A stretch of 64,000 nt of DNA from Thalassococcus profundi. GTDB lineage: Bacteria; Pseudomonadota; Alphaproteobacteria; Rhodobacterales; Rhodobacteraceae. The position numbers were made by a program, and so were the translations under genes. Shown here piece after piece: positions 24,877 through 34,738 of this stretch. The stretch is from positions 16,513 to 80,512 of the forward strand of contig NZ_QPMK01000007.1 of NCBI RefSeq assembly GCF_003344785.1. The letters are read 5' to 3'. The notes under the pieces were generated by a model, which was not told the origin of the DNA, did not search any database, and was given only the letters and a program-made list of their open reading frames with translations. Each line of letters opens with the position of its first letter. Position 1 is the first letter of the stretch.

Positions 24877-26154
24877 TCAATCGTTTAGAAGCAAGGTTTC
24901 AAGCGTCCGCCCCATGACGCGGGCGCTGTCGAGCATGTCGGTGACGCCGATCCATTCATCCGGCTTGTGCGCCAGCTCAAGGATGCCCGGCCCGTAGGCG
25001 ATGCAGTTTTTCAGCTTGCCGATGCGGTCGATATGTTTCTGGTCGTAGCTGCCGGGAGAGGCGACAAAGGCCGCCTCCTGCCCGAGCGTGTCGCGGATGG
25101 CCTGCGCCACGGTGGTCACGATCGGCGCGTCGCGGTCGGTCATCGACGGCAGCACGCGGTTCAGTTCGCGAATCTCGTAGTCGAAATTCGGCCGCCGCGC
25201 CTTGAGGTCGTCAAGCAGGGCGATGACCTCGGACGACACCGCGTCGATGCCTTCTTCGATCAGGAACCGCCGGTCGATGACGATGCGGCAGCTGTCGGGC
25301 ACGCAATGCGCGGGCAGGCCGTCGAAATCCGGCGGGTTCTCGGGCTGGCCGCCGTGGATAGCGTTGATGTTCATCGTCGACTGCCGCGCGCCCTCGGGCA
25401 CCACCGGCATGTCGGTGGTGCGCGCCGCCATGGCAGGGAACAGCCGCTCTTCGAAGGCTTGCAGCACAGCGCCCATGTGGCGCACGGCACAATCCCCGAG
25501 GAACGGCATGGAGCCGTGCGCGATCTCGCCCCTGGTCTCGATCTCGGCCCACCAGCCGCCGCGGTGGCCGAGGCAGATGCGGTCCTTGTTCAGCGGTTCG
25601 GGGATGATCACGTGCTGCACGCGCTGCGGAGAAAACCAGCCCTGTTCGGCAAGGTAGGCAACGCCGCCATAGCCGCCCGATTCCTCGTCCGCCGTGCCGG
25701 AGATTTCGATGGCCCCGGCAAAGTCCGGGTGCTGGCCCAGGAACGCCTCGGCGGCGATGATCGACGCGGCAAGACCGCCCTTCATGTCGCAGGCGCCGCG
25801 GCCATAGATGCGGTCGTCGTCAAGCTCTGCCCCGAACGGGTCGCGGGTCCAGCCTTGGCCGACTTCGACCACATCCGTATGCGAGTTGAAATGCACGCAG
25901 GGCCCCGGCCGCGTGCCGTCGCGCCGCGCGATGAGGTTCCAGCGCGGGTAGCGGTCCGAATCGCCCGGCGTGCCGGTGGCGCGGATCAGCGTGCAGGCAA
26001 AGCCCGAGGCTTCGAGCCGCGTTTTCAGCAGATCGCAGACCGCCGCATACTCCGCGCCCGGCGGGTTCAGCGTCGGAATGCGGATCAGCGCCTGGGTGAG
26101 CGCGATCAGGTCCTCGCGCAGATCGGCGATGCGGTGGCCAAGCGGGTCGGACAT
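24877..26154 (-). CDS. M20-family deacylase (ArgE/DapE-like)
   Basis: 425 residues. A metal-dependent amidohydrolase of the ArgE/DapE/ACY1 group. Metal ligands: HTDVVEVG near residue 92 and GRGACDMKGG near 125, with the catalytic Glu in GTADEESGG near 160 and a C-terminal His region (YDQKHIDRIG). Such enzymes remove acyl groups from amino acids. No arginine or lysine genes are adjacent, so acetylornithine deacetylase is not supported over other substrates. It lies 49 bases after the DUF2125 gene start region, likely as a separate unit. Confidence 0.92.
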   Translation of the reverse strand: MSDPLGHRIADLREDLIALTQALIRIPTLNPPGAEYAAVCDLLKTRLEASGFACTLIRATGTPGDSDRYPRWNLIARRDGTRPGPCVHFNSHTDVVEVGQGWTRDPFGAELDDDRIYGRGACDMKGGLAASIIAAEAFLGQHPDFAGAIEISGTADEESGGYGGVAYLAEQGWFSPQRVQHVIIPEPLNKDRICLGHRGGWWAEIETRGEIAHGSMPFLGDCAVRHMGAVLQAFEERLFPAMAARTTDMPVVPEGARQSTMNINAIHGGQPENPPDFDGLPAHCVPDSCRIVIDRRFLIEEGIDAVSSEVIALLDDLKARRPNFDYEIRELNRVLPSMTDRDAPIVTTVAQAIRDTLGQEAAFVASPGSYDQKHIDRIGKLKNCIAYGPGILELAHKPDEWIGVTDMLDSARVMGRTLETLLLND

Positions 26155-26221
26155 GGAACCTCTCTTTGCGGCACGTGGACCCGGAGTGTCGGGCGGATCG
26201 GGGCCCGCCGCAAGCCCGGCC

Positions 26222-27172
26222 TCAGGGCAGGCGCAGCCGCGGTGCTGGCCCCAGCGGGATCAGCCCCACTGACATCTGGCCGTCGTCGAAGCGCAGCGTC
26301 AGGTCGAGCGTGTCGCCGCCGCCCGACACCAGCGAGACCATTTCGAGCAGCCCGCGCACCGCCTCTTCGGGGCCGCCGCCGTCGGCGCCCTGCGTGTCGA
26401 GATAGGCCCGCCAGTCCTCGGCGCGCAGGTCGAGCGCGCCGTCGAGCCGGCCGGAACCGTCCACGTCCACATCGCCGTTGATCTGCACGGTCATCGGGTC
26501 CAGGGTCTGTCGAATCGTGCGGATTTCGAACCGATTGGGCCGCGGTGGACGGCGCTGGTCGATCCGCAGGGGCGCGTCGAGATGCGCGGTGAGATCGAGC
26601 CGCAGGTCCGTGGCGGGCGTTTCCTGCCCGGTCGTGCCCAGCGATGCGGCCCCGGCGGCGAGGCGGTAGGCCAGCTCGTCGCCCTCGAGCACTTCGAGCG
26701 CCGCGCGCGGCTGGTCGAGCGTCACCGGCGACGCATCCTCGGGCGCCACGGTCAGCGATTGCGCCTCGGCATTGGCCCGCAGAATGCGGCCGGCGGCGGT
26801 AAAGACCAGGCTGGCGCGCTGACCGGCCCCGTCCACGGCGTAACGGATGCCATCGACGGTCACGGCATGCGCATCGGGCCAGACGGCGATCACGTGACCG
26901 GGTTTGTAGGTCAGCTGGAACACCTGGAAGAATGGCGCCTGCCAGCGCAAGCCGCCGTCCGGAGAGGTCACGTCGACCGCCTGCAGCGTCACGTCGAGCC
27001 GGTTGGGGAAGCCGCGGATGCCGAGATCTTCATAGGCGATCTGCCAGCCCTCGGCGCGGGCCTGCACCACGGCGCGGTCGATCTCGGACCGCAGCGCCTG
27101 TGCCTGCCAATACCAGAAGGCCGACCAGCCAAGCGCCGCCAGCACGATCACGAGGATCAGTTTCTTCAGCAT
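26222..27172 (-). CDS. DUF2125 domain-containing protein, membrane-anchored
   Basis: 316 residues. An N-terminal anchor helix (LILVIVLAALGWSAFWYW) is followed by a periplasmic domain. The segments WQIAYEDLGIRGFPNRLDVTL and the APFFQVFQLTYKPGHVIAVWP stretch are typical of DUF2125 proteins of Rhodobacteraceae. No biochemical role is known. The start is the ATG at 27172, whose helix follows directly; the frame extends upstream to 27268 without reason. The 65-base gap to the divergent chaC-like gene must hold both promoters. Confidence 0.88.
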   Translation of the reverse strand: MLKKLILVIVLAALGWSAFWYWQAQALRSEIDRAVVQARAEGWQIAYEDLGIRGFPNRLDVTLQAVDVTSPDGGLRWQAPFFQVFQLTYKPGHVIAVWPDAHAVTVDGIRYAVDGAGQRASLVFTAAGRILRANAEAQSLTVAPEDASPVTLDQPRAALEVLEGDELAYRLAAGAASLGTTGQETPATDLRLDLTAHLDAPLRIDQRRPPRPNRFEIRTIRQTLDPMTVQINGDVDVDGSGRLDGALDLRAEDWRAYLDTQGADGGGPEEAVRGLLEMVSLVSGGGDTLDLTLRFDDGQMSVGLIPLGPAPRLRLP

Positions 27173-27237
27173 CGTCCCGCCCTTTCGTCTGCCTGCGCGA
27201 TGGTGTTTACAGAGCCGCGACAGAGAGGACCAGACGC

Positions 27238-27768
27238 ATGGCTTTATGGGTGTTCGGATACGGATCACTTTTGTGGAACCCCGGCTTCGAGGTGGTGGCG
27301 CAGGAACATGCGCGGCTGCCGGGCTATGCCCGCAGTTTCTGCATGCGCTCGATCCATCACCGCGGCACGGAGGCCGAGCCGGGACTGGTGCTGGCGCTGG
27401 ACGAACAGCCGGATGCCGTCTGCGAGGGGCTGGCCCTGCGCGCCCGCGACGATCAGGCCGATGCGGTGCTGAAATATTTGCGCGAGCGCGAGCTGATCTC
27501 TTCGGCCTACGTCGAAAAGCTGCTGCCGGTGACCCTGGCGGACGGACGCACCATCGAGGCGGTGACCTACGTGATCGACGCTGACCATGTGCAGTATTGC
27601 GCCGGGCTTGGCCTCGAGGACCAGGCGCAGATCATCGCCAAGGCGGTCGGCGGACGCGGGCCCAACACCGAATATCTCTACAACACCACCGCGCATCTCG
27701 ACAGCCTCGGCATCCCCGATGCAGAGCTGCAATGGTTGGTGTCCCGCGTGCGGGCGCTCACGGCTTAA
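27238..27768 (+). CDS. Gamma-glutamylcyclotransferase (ChaC family)
   Basis: 176 residues. ChaC enzymes cleave glutathione to 5-oxoproline and Cys-Gly. The substrate loop FGYGSLLWNPGF near residue 5 and RSIHHRGTEAEPGLVLALD near 37 are the family marks; the conserved Glu is expected in the VEKLLP region. The start is the ATG at 27238; longer frames upstream run through the divergent gene. It is 76 bases upstream of the ExbB-like gene, on the same strand. Confidence 0.92.
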   Translation: MALWVFGYGSLLWNPGFEVVAQEHARLPGYARSFCMRSIHHRGTEAEPGLVLALDEQPDAVCEGLALRARDDQADAVLKYLRERELISSAYVEKLLPVTLADGRTIEAVTYVIDADHVQYCAGLGLEDQAQIIAKAVGGRGPNTEYLYNTTAHLDSLGIPDAELQWLVSRVRALTA

Positions 27769-27772
27769 CCGC

Positions 27773-27801
27773 TTGGCTTTGTTGAGGTGACGGCCTAGAG
27801 T
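27773..27801 (+). promoter_or_regulatory. Candidate promoter of the stator-like pair
   Basis: TTGGCT (27773-27778), a 17-base spacer and TAGAGT (27796-27801) lie 43 bases before the ATG of the ExbB-like gene. AGGAG (27832-27836) is the ribosome site. Confidence 0.45.
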
Positions 27802-27844
27802 CGCCCGAGTTTACGGTGACAACAACGCGTCAGGAGCGGTCCGC

Positions 27845-29086
27845 ATGGATCAGCCGGACCACGAGGCCGAGCCCTATTTCTCGCAGCCGATCCGCCAGAT
27901 CCTGATGATGGTGGCGGTGCTGGTGCTGTCGGCGGTCGGCGTCTTCCTGGCGCTGCCGCGGGTGCTGCCGGTGTTCCAGGCCAATCCCTATCTCAACGGC
28001 TTCATCGTGCTGGTCTTCCTGATTGGCGTGGTGGCGACCTTCTGGCAGGTGGCGCAGCTGATGATCTCGGTGCGCTGGATCGAGGAGTTCACGTCCACCC
28101 GCACCCGCGACGACCAGAGCCGTCCACCGCAGCTTCTGGCGCCGCTGGCGACGCTGCTGCGGTCGCGCGGCAAGCGGATGCAGATCAACACCACCTCGAC
28201 CCGCTCGATCCTCGACTCCGTAGCGCAGCGCATCGACGAGGCGCGCGAGATCACCCGCTACATCGTGTCGCTGCTGATCTTCCTCGGGCTTCTGGGCACC
28301 TTCTACGGTCTTGCCACCACGGTGCCGGCGCTGGTGGACACGATCCGGTCGCTGGTTCCGCAGGAAGGCGAAAGCGGGGCGGACCTGTTCTCGCGCCTCA
28401 TGGGCGGGCTGGAATCGCAGCTGGGCGGCATGGGCGTGGCCTTCGCGTCGTCGCTGCTGGGCCTTGCAGGATCGCTGATCGTCGGTCTGCTGGAGCTGTT
28501 CGCCGGGCACGGACAGAACCGCTTCTACCGTGAACTCGAGGAATGGCTGAGCTCGATCACCCGGCTGGGCTTTTCCAGCGGCGACGGCGAGGGCGGGTCG
28601 GACATGTCCGCGGCGGCGATGGCGCTCGATCAGATGGGCGACCAGATGGACGCGCTGCAGGCAATGTTCGCCCAGGCCGAGGACAGCCGCGGCGAGGTCG
28701 AGAACCGGCTGGGCCAGCTGGCGGATTCGCTGGAACGCATGACCGAGCGGATGGAGGCCACGGCCCCCAGCGGCACGGCTCTGGCGCGGATCGCCGAGGG
28801 GCAGGAGCGGCTGATCGAGGTGCTGCAGAGCCGCGAAGCCGGCGACGGCGGCATGGACGCGGAAAGCCGGATGCGGCTGCGGTCGATCGACGTGCAGATG
28901 CTGCGCATCCTCGAAGAGATCAGCGCCGGACGGCAGGAAAGCATGGCGGAGCTGCGCACCGACCTCTCGGCGCTCAGCCGCGTGCTGGGTCAGATGGGCC
29001 GACGGGCCGAAACGGCGGGCGGCGGCCAGCCGCGCACCATGCGCGTGCCGCGGCCGCAGCCTAAGGCGGAAGGCAAGGGGGACTAG
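27845..29086 (+). CDS. MotA/TolQ/ExbB-family proton channel protein with long C-terminal tail
   Basis: 413 residues. Four membrane helices: about 18-38, 52-75, 138-160 and 195-218. The last two carry the family sequences LGLLGTFYGLATTVPA and GGMGVAFASSLLGLAG, which line the ion path. After residue 225 comes a cytoplasmic tail of about 190 residues with heptad-like helices (EVENRLGQLADSLERMTERM). MotA, ExbB, TolQ and ZorA assemble as pentamers round a dimer of the partner. The partner here is encoded 3 bases downstream. It is not a clear TolQ or MotA; tail length recalls ZorA. Confidence 0.9.
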   Translation: MDQPDHEAEPYFSQPIRQILMMVAVLVLSAVGVFLALPRVLPVFQANPYLNGFIVLVFLIGVVATFWQVAQLMISVRWIEEFTSTRTRDDQSRPPQLLAPLATLLRSRGKRMQINTTSTRSILDSVAQRIDEAREITRYIVSLLIFLGLLGTFYGLATTVPALVDTIRSLVPQEGESGADLFSRLMGGLESQLGGMGVAFASSLLGLAGSLIVGLLELFAGHGQNRFYRELEEWLSSITRLGFSSGDGEGGSDMSAAAMALDQMGDQMDALQAMFAQAEDSRGEVENRLGQLADSLERMTERMEATAPSGTALARIAEGQERLIEVLQSREAGDGGMDAESRMRLRSIDVQMLRILEEISAGRQESMAELRTDLSALSRVLGQMGRRAETAGGGQPRTMRVPRPQPKAEGKGD

Positions 29087-29089
29087 GTC

Positions 29090-31255
29090 ATGGCCCTCTC
29101 GCGGCGCACGGGACAGCGGTTCCAGTCCTCGATCTGGCCGGGCTTCGTCGACGCGATGACCGGCCTGCTGCTGGTGCTGATGTTCGTGCTGACCATCTTC
29201 ATGGTGGTGCAGTTCGTCCTGCGCGAAACCATCAGCGGGCAGGAAACCGAGCTCGACACCCTGTCCGGCGAGATCGCCGCACTGGCCCAGGCGCTGGGGC
29301 TGGAGCAGCGCCGCAACACCGCGCTGTCGAACCAGCTGGGCGCCCTGGAGGCCACGCTCGAGGATCGCGATGCGCGGCTGGCAGAGCAGGAGGGCATCAT
29401 CGCCGCCCTGACCGGCACCCGTGACCGGCAGGCGGCCGAACTGGCCGAGGCCGAGGGCCGTATCGCCTCTTTCGAAGAGCAGGTCGCGGGGCTTCTGGCG
29501 GAACGCGACACCGCCCGCGCGCAGGTGGCCGAACTCGAGGATACGCGCGCAGACCTGCTGTCGGAACAGGAGGCGCTGAACCTCGCGCTGGCCACTGCCC
29601 GCGACGAGGTCGATGCCCAGGCCGAGGCGGCACGCCTCGCCGCCGCCCGCCGCGACGCGTTGGAGGCGCTGGTGGCCGACCTGCGAAGCCAGAATGCCGA
29701 GGCCGAGGATCGCGCGACGGCGCTGACCGCGCAGGTCGACGACCTGTCGGCGCAACTGTCCGACGAAGAAGCGCAGCGGCTGGCCGAGGCCGAGGCGGCC
29801 GCGGCCTTGCGGGCGCGGCTGGAAAACGCCGATGCGGAGCTGACCGCGATGACGCTGGCGCTGGAGGAAGAGCGCGCCCGGGCCGAAGAGACGCTGACGC
29901 TGCTGGCCGCCGCCCGCGCCGCCGAGGACGACCTGAACGCGCAATTGGCGGCGGCGATCCTCGCCGGGGAAGAACGCGCCGAGGCGCTGCAGGCCCGGCT
30001 GGACGCCGCGCAAGCCGATCTCGACCGGCAGGAAACGCAGGCGCAGGATGTGGCGGAACTGCGGCAGGAGGTGCAGGACGCACGGGCTGAGGCCGAGGCG
30101 GCCCGCGCGCAGTTGGCCGAGGCCGAGGAGGCCACGACCGAGCTGACCTCGCTGGAGGCGCGGCTGGCGGCGGCTCTGGCACGGGTGCAGGAGGCCGAGG
30201 GGCTGGAGGCGAGGATCGCCGCGCTGCGCGCCGAGAACGAAACATTGTCGAGCGGGGCCGAAGACAAGGACGCAGTGATCGCCGATCTGCGCGCGTCGCT
30301 GGCCGAGGCCGAGGCGCAGCTCGCGGCGCGCGGCGACGATACGCGGTCGCTGGAAGAACAGCTTGCCTCGGCTCTGGCGGCGCGCATGGGCGCCGAGGCC
30401 TCGGTCGAGGAAACGCGCGAGAAACTGGCCGCTGCGCTGGCCGCGCAACGCGCCGCCGAACGCAGCGCCGAACAGGCGATGACCCAGGCCGAAACCCGTG
30501 CCGCGTTGCTTTCAGAGGCGCAGTCGCAGCTCGAGACGCAGACCGACCGCGCCAGCGAGGCGACGCGCCGGACCGAGGCGCTGAGCCAGCAGGTCGCGGC
30601 TTTGCGCCGGCAGCTGAATGCGCTGCAAGGTCTGCTGGACGAGGCGCGCCAGAGCGATGCCGAGGCACAGGTGCAGTTGCAGTCGCTGGGGGCTGACCTG
30701 AACGCCGCGCTCGCAAAGGTCGCGGCCGAGGAACGGCGGCGGCGGCAGTTGGAAGAAGCGGAGCGCAAACGGCTGGAAGCCGAGACGCAGGACCTGCAAC
30801 GCTACCGGTCGGAGTTCTTCGGACGGCTGCGCGACGTGCTGGGCAACCAGGAGGGTGTGCGGATCGAAGGCGACCGCTTCGTGTTTTCCTCCGAAGTGCT
30901 GTTCCCGCCGGGCGAGGCGGACCTGTCGGCGACGGGGCGGCAGGAAGTGGCCAAGGTGGCCGGCATCCTGCGCTCGGTCGCGGATGACATCCCCGAGGGC
31001 ATCGACTGGGTGATACGCGTCGACGGACACACGGATGACGTCCCGATCCGCCCCGGTGCCCGCTTTGCCGACAACTGGGAGCTGAGCCAGGCGCGGGCGC
31101 TGTCGGTGGTCAAATACATGATCGACGGTCTGGGCATCGCGCCCGGCCGGCTGGCGGCCAATGGGTTCGGGGAATTCCAGCCGGTGGACCCGGCGAACAC
31201 CGCCGAAGCACGCGCGCAGAACCGGCGGATCGAGCTGAAATTCACCGAGAAGTAG
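29090..31255 (+). CDS. MotB/ZorB-like OmpA-domain protein with about 500-residue coiled coil
   Basis: 721 residues. One N-terminal helix (about 19-42) has the protonatable Asp21 in FVDAMTGLLLVLMF, equivalent to the ion-carrying Asp of MotB/ExbD. A very long Ala/Glu/Arg-rich coiled coil (about 45-565) follows. A C-terminal OmpA domain binds peptidoglycan (about 580-721): VDGHTDDVPI, then NWELSQARALSVVKYM and NRRIELKF. With the ExbB-like protein it should form a proton-driven stator that spans to the cell wall. The coiled coil is far longer than in MotB. The 3-prime end is 37 bases from the convergent peptidase gene. Confidence 0.9.
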   Translation: MALSRRTGQRFQSSIWPGFVDAMTGLLLVLMFVLTIFMVVQFVLRETISGQETELDTLSGEIAALAQALGLEQRRNTALSNQLGALEATLEDRDARLAEQEGIIAALTGTRDRQAAELAEAEGRIASFEEQVAGLLAERDTARAQVAELEDTRADLLSEQEALNLALATARDEVDAQAEAARLAAARRDALEALVADLRSQNAEAEDRATALTAQVDDLSAQLSDEEAQRLAEAEAAAALRARLENADAELTAMTLALEEERARAEETLTLLAAARAAEDDLNAQLAAAILAGEERAEALQARLDAAQADLDRQETQAQDVAELRQEVQDARAEAEAARAQLAEAEEATTELTSLEARLAAALARVQEAEGLEARIAALRAENETLSSGAEDKDAVIADLRASLAEAEAQLAARGDDTRSLEEQLASALAARMGAEASVEETREKLAAALAAQRAAERSAEQAMTQAETRAALLSEAQSQLETQTDRASEATRRTEALSQQVAALRRQLNALQGLLDEARQSDAEAQVQLQSLGADLNAALAKVAAEERRRRQLEEAERKRLEAETQDLQRYRSEFFGRLRDVLGNQEGVRIEGDRFVFSSEVLFPPGEADLSATGRQEVAKVAGILRSVADDIPEGIDWVIRVDGHTDDVPIRPGARFADNWELSQARALSVVKYMIDGLGIAPGRLAANGFGEFQPVDPANTAEARAQNRRIELKFTEK

Positions 31256-31260
31256 CGGTA

Positions 31261-31292
31261 GGCTCTTCCGCCCTGACGGGCGTCCTCGCGGG
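31261..31292. repeat. Second repeat type, copy A, acting as convergent terminator
   Basis: GGCTCTTCCGCCCTGACGGG and the following CGTCCTCGCGGG form a small hairpin (31269-31273 with 31278-31282) between two convergent stops. The layout GCTCTT - hairpin - GTCCTCGCG recurs at 41107-41137 between atpD and atpC. Confidence 0.55.
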
Positions 31293-32255
31293 TCACTCCA
31301 CCCGGATCGTCGCGTGGCGGCGGGCGAGGATCACCCCGTCGCGCAGCAGCGTCACATGGCCGGTATAGCCCCCTGCCGGCCAGCCGCCGTCGGGCGCGCG
31401 GCGGCCCGAGGCACGGAAGAGCTGCGCCATGCCGTCTTCGATGGTCTGGGTCTGGGAAAAGATCTCTCCCTCCGGTCCGCTGGCGGAAAAGGCCATCTGG
31501 TCGCCGTCTTCGGAGTGGAATGCAAATCCGTAAAGTACGATGTCGTGGTCCGGCCGCGCGGTTTCGCGGCGGGCGGCGCCGGATTGCACATGCGTGAGAC
31601 GCGGCACCGAGGTCGAGAACCCGGCGGTGAAAAGCCCGGCGCGAGCGTAATCCGGCGTCTCCAGCCAGAGCGAGCCGCTGTCGGCGCCGCAGGTCTGGCT
31701 GGCGCCGGCGTTGAAGGGGTCGATGGTCTCTGCGTCCCTGAGAAGGGTGAAGTGGAGATGGGCGAAATTCGACTGGCCGCTCATGCCGACCTGACCCAAT
31801 GGCGCGCCCGCCTCGACCCGCTCACCGCGCGTGACGCTGAGGCTGCCGCGTTTCAGGTGGCAATAGAGCGTCTGGTAGCCGTTGCCATGGGCGATGCGCA
31901 CGGCGTTGCCGCATTCCTGGCCCTTGATGCGCGCGGCGACCTCGGCGGTGTAGGGTTCGTCCGCCACCCCGTCGCGCACGGCCTGCACGGTGCCCGCGGC
32001 GGCGGCGCGCACGGTCACGCCGCGGTCGATCTCGTTCTGGGACAGAAGCGCGATATCGGTGCCCTGGTGGCCGTCGCGCGACTTCAGCCCGCAGGTGTAG
32101 TCGTGCTGGGCGAAGGTGGGATCGGCGTCGACATAATCCTCGATAAAGCAGGTCTCGCCCAGCGTGCAGTCAAGCGGCAACGCCAAAAAAGGAACCTCCG
32201 CCGCGGTGGGCGCGGCGGAGGTCATGGCCAAAGCGGCAAGCCAGCCGTGGCGCAT
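31293..32255 (-). CDS. M23-family metallopeptidase, exported
   Basis: 320 residues with a short signal peptide (LAALAMTSAAPTAA). The LytM domain has the zinc site DGHQGTDIALL near residue 68 and HLHFTLL near 172, with YCHLKRGS between. Cysteines in CTLGETC, YTCGLK and QTCGAD may pair in the periplasm. It should cut peptidoglycan cross-bridges or regulate amidases. A beta-rich C-terminal part of about 120 residues has no known match. The start at 32255 overlaps the clpA stop by one base (TGATG); longer frames are read-through of clpA. Confidence 0.9.
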   Translation of the reverse strand: MRHGWLAALAMTSAAPTAAEVPFLALPLDCTLGETCFIEDYVDADPTFAQHDYTCGLKSRDGHQGTDIALLSQNEIDRGVTVRAAAAGTVQAVRDGVADEPYTAEVAARIKGQECGNAVRIAHGNGYQTLYCHLKRGSLSVTRGERVEAGAPLGQVGMSGQSNFAHLHFTLLRDAETIDPFNAGASQTCGADSGSLWLETPDYARAGLFTAGFSTSVPRLTHVQSGAARRETARPDHDIVLYGFAFHSEDGDQMAFSASGPEGEIFSQTQTIEDGMAQLFRASGRRAPDGGWPAGGYTGHVTLLRDGVILARRHATIRVE

Positions 32256-34582
32256 CACTCTGCGGTCAGCAGGGGCGGCTTGTTGCCGGAGATCCGGCGT
32301 TTCTCGGGACCTTGCAGGTCGAGAACGAGCTGCCCGTCCTTGACCGATACCTTGACGACACCGCCCTTGGTGAGCTTGCCGAAAAGCAGCTCTTCGGCCA
32401 GCGGCTTCTTGATGTGCTCCTGGATCACGCGGCCCAGCGGACGCGCGCCCATCTTGTCGTCGTAGCCCTTGTCCGCCAGCCATTCGGCGGCGGGCTTGGT
32501 CAGTTCGATGGTCACGTTGCGGTCCATCAGCTGTGCCTCGAGCTGCAGCACGAACTTTTCCACCACCTGCAGGATCGTATCCTTGGGCAGCGGCGCGAAG
32601 CTGATCACTGCGTCCAGACGGTTGCGGAATTCCGGCGTGAACGTGCGTTCGATCGCGGCGGTATCCTCGCCCTCGCGGCGGTCGCGGCCAAAGCCGATGG
32701 CGGCCTTCGCCTGTTCCGCGGCCCCGGCGTTCGAGGTCATGATCAGGATCACGTTGCGGAAATCCACCGTGCGGCCGTTGTGATCGGTCAGCGTGCCGTG
32801 GTCCATGACCTGCAGCAGGATGTTGTAGACATCCGGGTGCGCCTTCTCGATCTCGTCCAGCAGCAGGACGCAATGCGGGTGCTGGTCAACGCCATCGGTG
32901 AGCTGGCCGCCCTGGTCGAAGCCGACATAGCCCGGAGGCGCGCCGATCAGGCGGCTGACCGCGTGTTTCTCCATGTATTCCGACATGTCGAAGCGCAGCA
33001 GCTCCACACCCAGCGTGTCCGCCAGCTGCTTTGCCACCTCGGTTTTCCCGACGCCGGTGGGGCCGGCGAAGAGGTAGTTGCCGATGGGCTTTTCCGGTTC
33101 GCGCAGGCCGGCGCGGGCCAGCTTGATCGCCGAGGACAGCGCCGTGATGGCGTTGTCCTGGCCGAAGACCACGCGCTTGAGCGACGCCTCCAGATCCTTG
33201 AGCACTTCGGCGTCCGACTTCGACACGTTCTTCGGCGGGATGCGGGCGATCTTGGCCACGACATCCTCGATCTCTTTCGCGCCGATGGTCTTGCGCCGCT
33301 TGCTGTCGGGCAGCAGGTGCTGCGCCGCGCCCGCCTCGTCGATCACGTCGATCGCCTTGTCGGGCAGCTTGCGGTCGTTGATGTAGCGCGCCGACAGTTC
33401 GACGGCGGTCTTGACCGCGTCGGCGGTATATTTCACGCGGTGATGTTCCTCGAAGTACTCCTTGAGGCCCTTGAGGATCTTGATCGTGTCGGGCACCGAC
33501 GGTTCGTTCACGTCGATCTTCTGGAACCGGCGGCTGAGCGCGCGGTCCTTTTCGAAGTGCTGGCGGAACTCCTTGTAGGTGGTCGATCCCATGGTGCGCA
33601 GCTTGCCGCCCTGCAGCGCGGGCTTCAGCAGGTTAGAGGCGTCCATCGCGCCGCCGGAGGTCGCACCGGCGCCGATCACGGTGTGGATCTCGTCGATGAA
33701 GAGAACGGCGTCGGGGTGATCCTCGAGCTCGGTGACCACGGCCTTGAGCCGTTCCTCGAAGTCGCCGCGGTAGCGGGTGCCGGCGAGCAGCGCGCCCATG
33801 TCGAGCGAGTAGATCGTCGCCTCGGCCAGCACCTCGGGCACCTCGCCGGTGACGATCTTGCGGGCAAGGCCCTCTGCAATGGCGGTCTTGCCGACACCCG
33901 GATCGCCCACCAGCAGCGGGTTGTTCTTGCGGCGGCGGCACAGAACCTGAATGCAGCGCTCCACCTCGGATTCGCGGCCGATCAGCGGATCGACATCGCC
34001 CTTCCGCGACTTCGCGTTCAGATCGACGCAATACTTGTCGAGTGCGGATTCGTTCTTTTCGGCGGCGGCCTGATCGGTCGCCTGCGCCTCTTCCTCGATC
34101 TCGGGCGCGCCGGAGACGGGGCGGCTTTCGCCGTATGCGGGATTCTTGGCGACGCCGTGGGCGATGAAGTTCACCGCGTCGTAGCGCGTCATGTCCTGCT
34201 CCTGCAGGAAATAGGCGGCGTTCGACTCGCGCTCGGCAAAGATCGCCACGAGCACGTTGGCGCCCGTCACTTCGGTCCGGCCGGAGCTTTGCACGTGGAT
34301 CGCGGCGCGCTGGATCACGCGCTGGAAGGCGGCGGTGGGCACCGCTTCGGAGCCTTCGATGTCGGTCACGAGGTTCGACAGGTCCTCGTCGATGAATTCC
34401 ACCAGAGTGGTGCGCAATTCCTCGGTGTCGACATTGCAGGCTTTCATGACACGGGCGGCGTCGGGTTCGTCTACCAGCGCCAGCAGCAGATGCTCCAGCG
34501 TGGCGAATTCGTGCGAGCGCGAATTGGCCAGCGCCAGCGCCGCGTGAATGGACTGCTCAAGTGTGGTCGAGAATGAAGGCAC
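32255..34582 (-). CDS. clpA: ATP-dependent Clp protease ATP-binding subunit ClpA
   Basis: 775 residues. ClpA unfolds proteins, including N-end-rule substrates delivered by ClpS, for ClpP. Order: double Clp-N repeat (1-150), AAA1 with [16 protein letters not shown]2 with [12 protein letters not shown], and the ClpP loop region near 610. The start is a GTG at 34582, because AAGGAG lies six bases upstream and homologues begin with [10 protein letters not shown]; the ATG 12 codons upstream lacks a ribosome site. No clpS or clpP is adjacent. Confidence 0.97.
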   Translation of the reverse strand: MPSFSTTLEQSIHAALALANSRSHEFATLEHLLLALVDEPDAARVMKACNVDTEELRTTLVEFIDEDLSNLVTDIEGSEAVPTAAFQRVIQRAAIHVQSSGRTEVTGANVLVAIFAERESNAAYFLQEQDMTRYDAVNFIAHGVAKNPAYGESRPVSGAPEIEEEAQATDQAAAEKNESALDKYCVDLNAKSRKGDVDPLIGRESEVERCIQVLCRRRKNNPLLVGDPGVGKTAIAEGLARKIVTGEVPEVLAEATIYSLDMGALLAGTRYRGDFEERLKAVVTELEDHPDAVLFIDEIHTVIGAGATSGGAMDASNLLKPALQGGKLRTMGSTTYKEFRQHFEKDRALSRRFQKIDVNEPSVPDTIKILKGLKEYFEEHHRVKYTADAVKTAVELSARYINDRKLPDKAIDVIDEAGAAQHLLPDSKRRKTIGAKEIEDVVAKIARIPPKNVSKSDAEVLKDLEASLKRVVFGQDNAITALSSAIKLARAGLREPEKPIGNYLFAGPTGVGKTEVAKQLADTLGVELLRFDMSEYMEKHAVSRLIGAPPGYVGFDQGGQLTDGVDQHPHCVLLLDEIEKAHPDVYNILLQVMDHGTLTDHNGRTVDFRNVILIMTSNAGAAEQAKAAIGFGRDRREGEDTAAIERTFTPEFRNRLDAVISFAPLPKDTILQVVEKFVLQLEAQLMDRNVTIELTKPAAEWLADKGYDDKMGARPLGRVIQEHIKKPLAEELLFGKLTKGGVVKVSVKDGQLVLDLQGPEKRRISGNKPPLLTAE

Positions 34583-34641
34583 GTTGTGCTCCTTCTTAAT
34601 CTGTGCCGGGCCGTGCATGCGGTCCAGTCTGGACTCTTGTG

Positions 34642-34675
34642 GTTAAAGTTTGGTCGATTGTGACCGCGCTTCAAG
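34642..34675 (-). promoter_or_regulatory. Candidate promoter of clpA
   Basis: On the minus strand, CTTGAA (first base 34675) is followed after about 17-20 bases by AAACTTTAACC. CTTGAA is the usual -35 of RpoH promoters in alphaproteobacteria, which would suit a heat-shock protease, but the -10 is not a clear match to RpoH or to the main sigma factor. Confidence 0.3.
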
Positions 34676-34738
34676 TTTTTTCTGTGAAAATCCCAGTCAC
34701 AAACGAAGGCGTGTTCGAAACGTGACGTGATTTCGGGC

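Noticed and set aside
27830-30768. 872- and 561-residue minus-strand frames opposite the stator pair
   Set aside because: They mirror the repetitive coiled-coil codons (Ser/Ala/Arg-only or Leu/Gly/Arg-only composition), so they are by-products of the heptad repeat.
27845-31255. Zorya anti-phage system
   Set aside because: The ZorA/ZorB-like pair is present, but no zorC, zorD or zorE gene lies within the window; neighbours are housekeeping genes.
32312-34576. 754-residue plus-strand frame opposite clpA
   Set aside because: Shadow of clpA; no start context, no domain.
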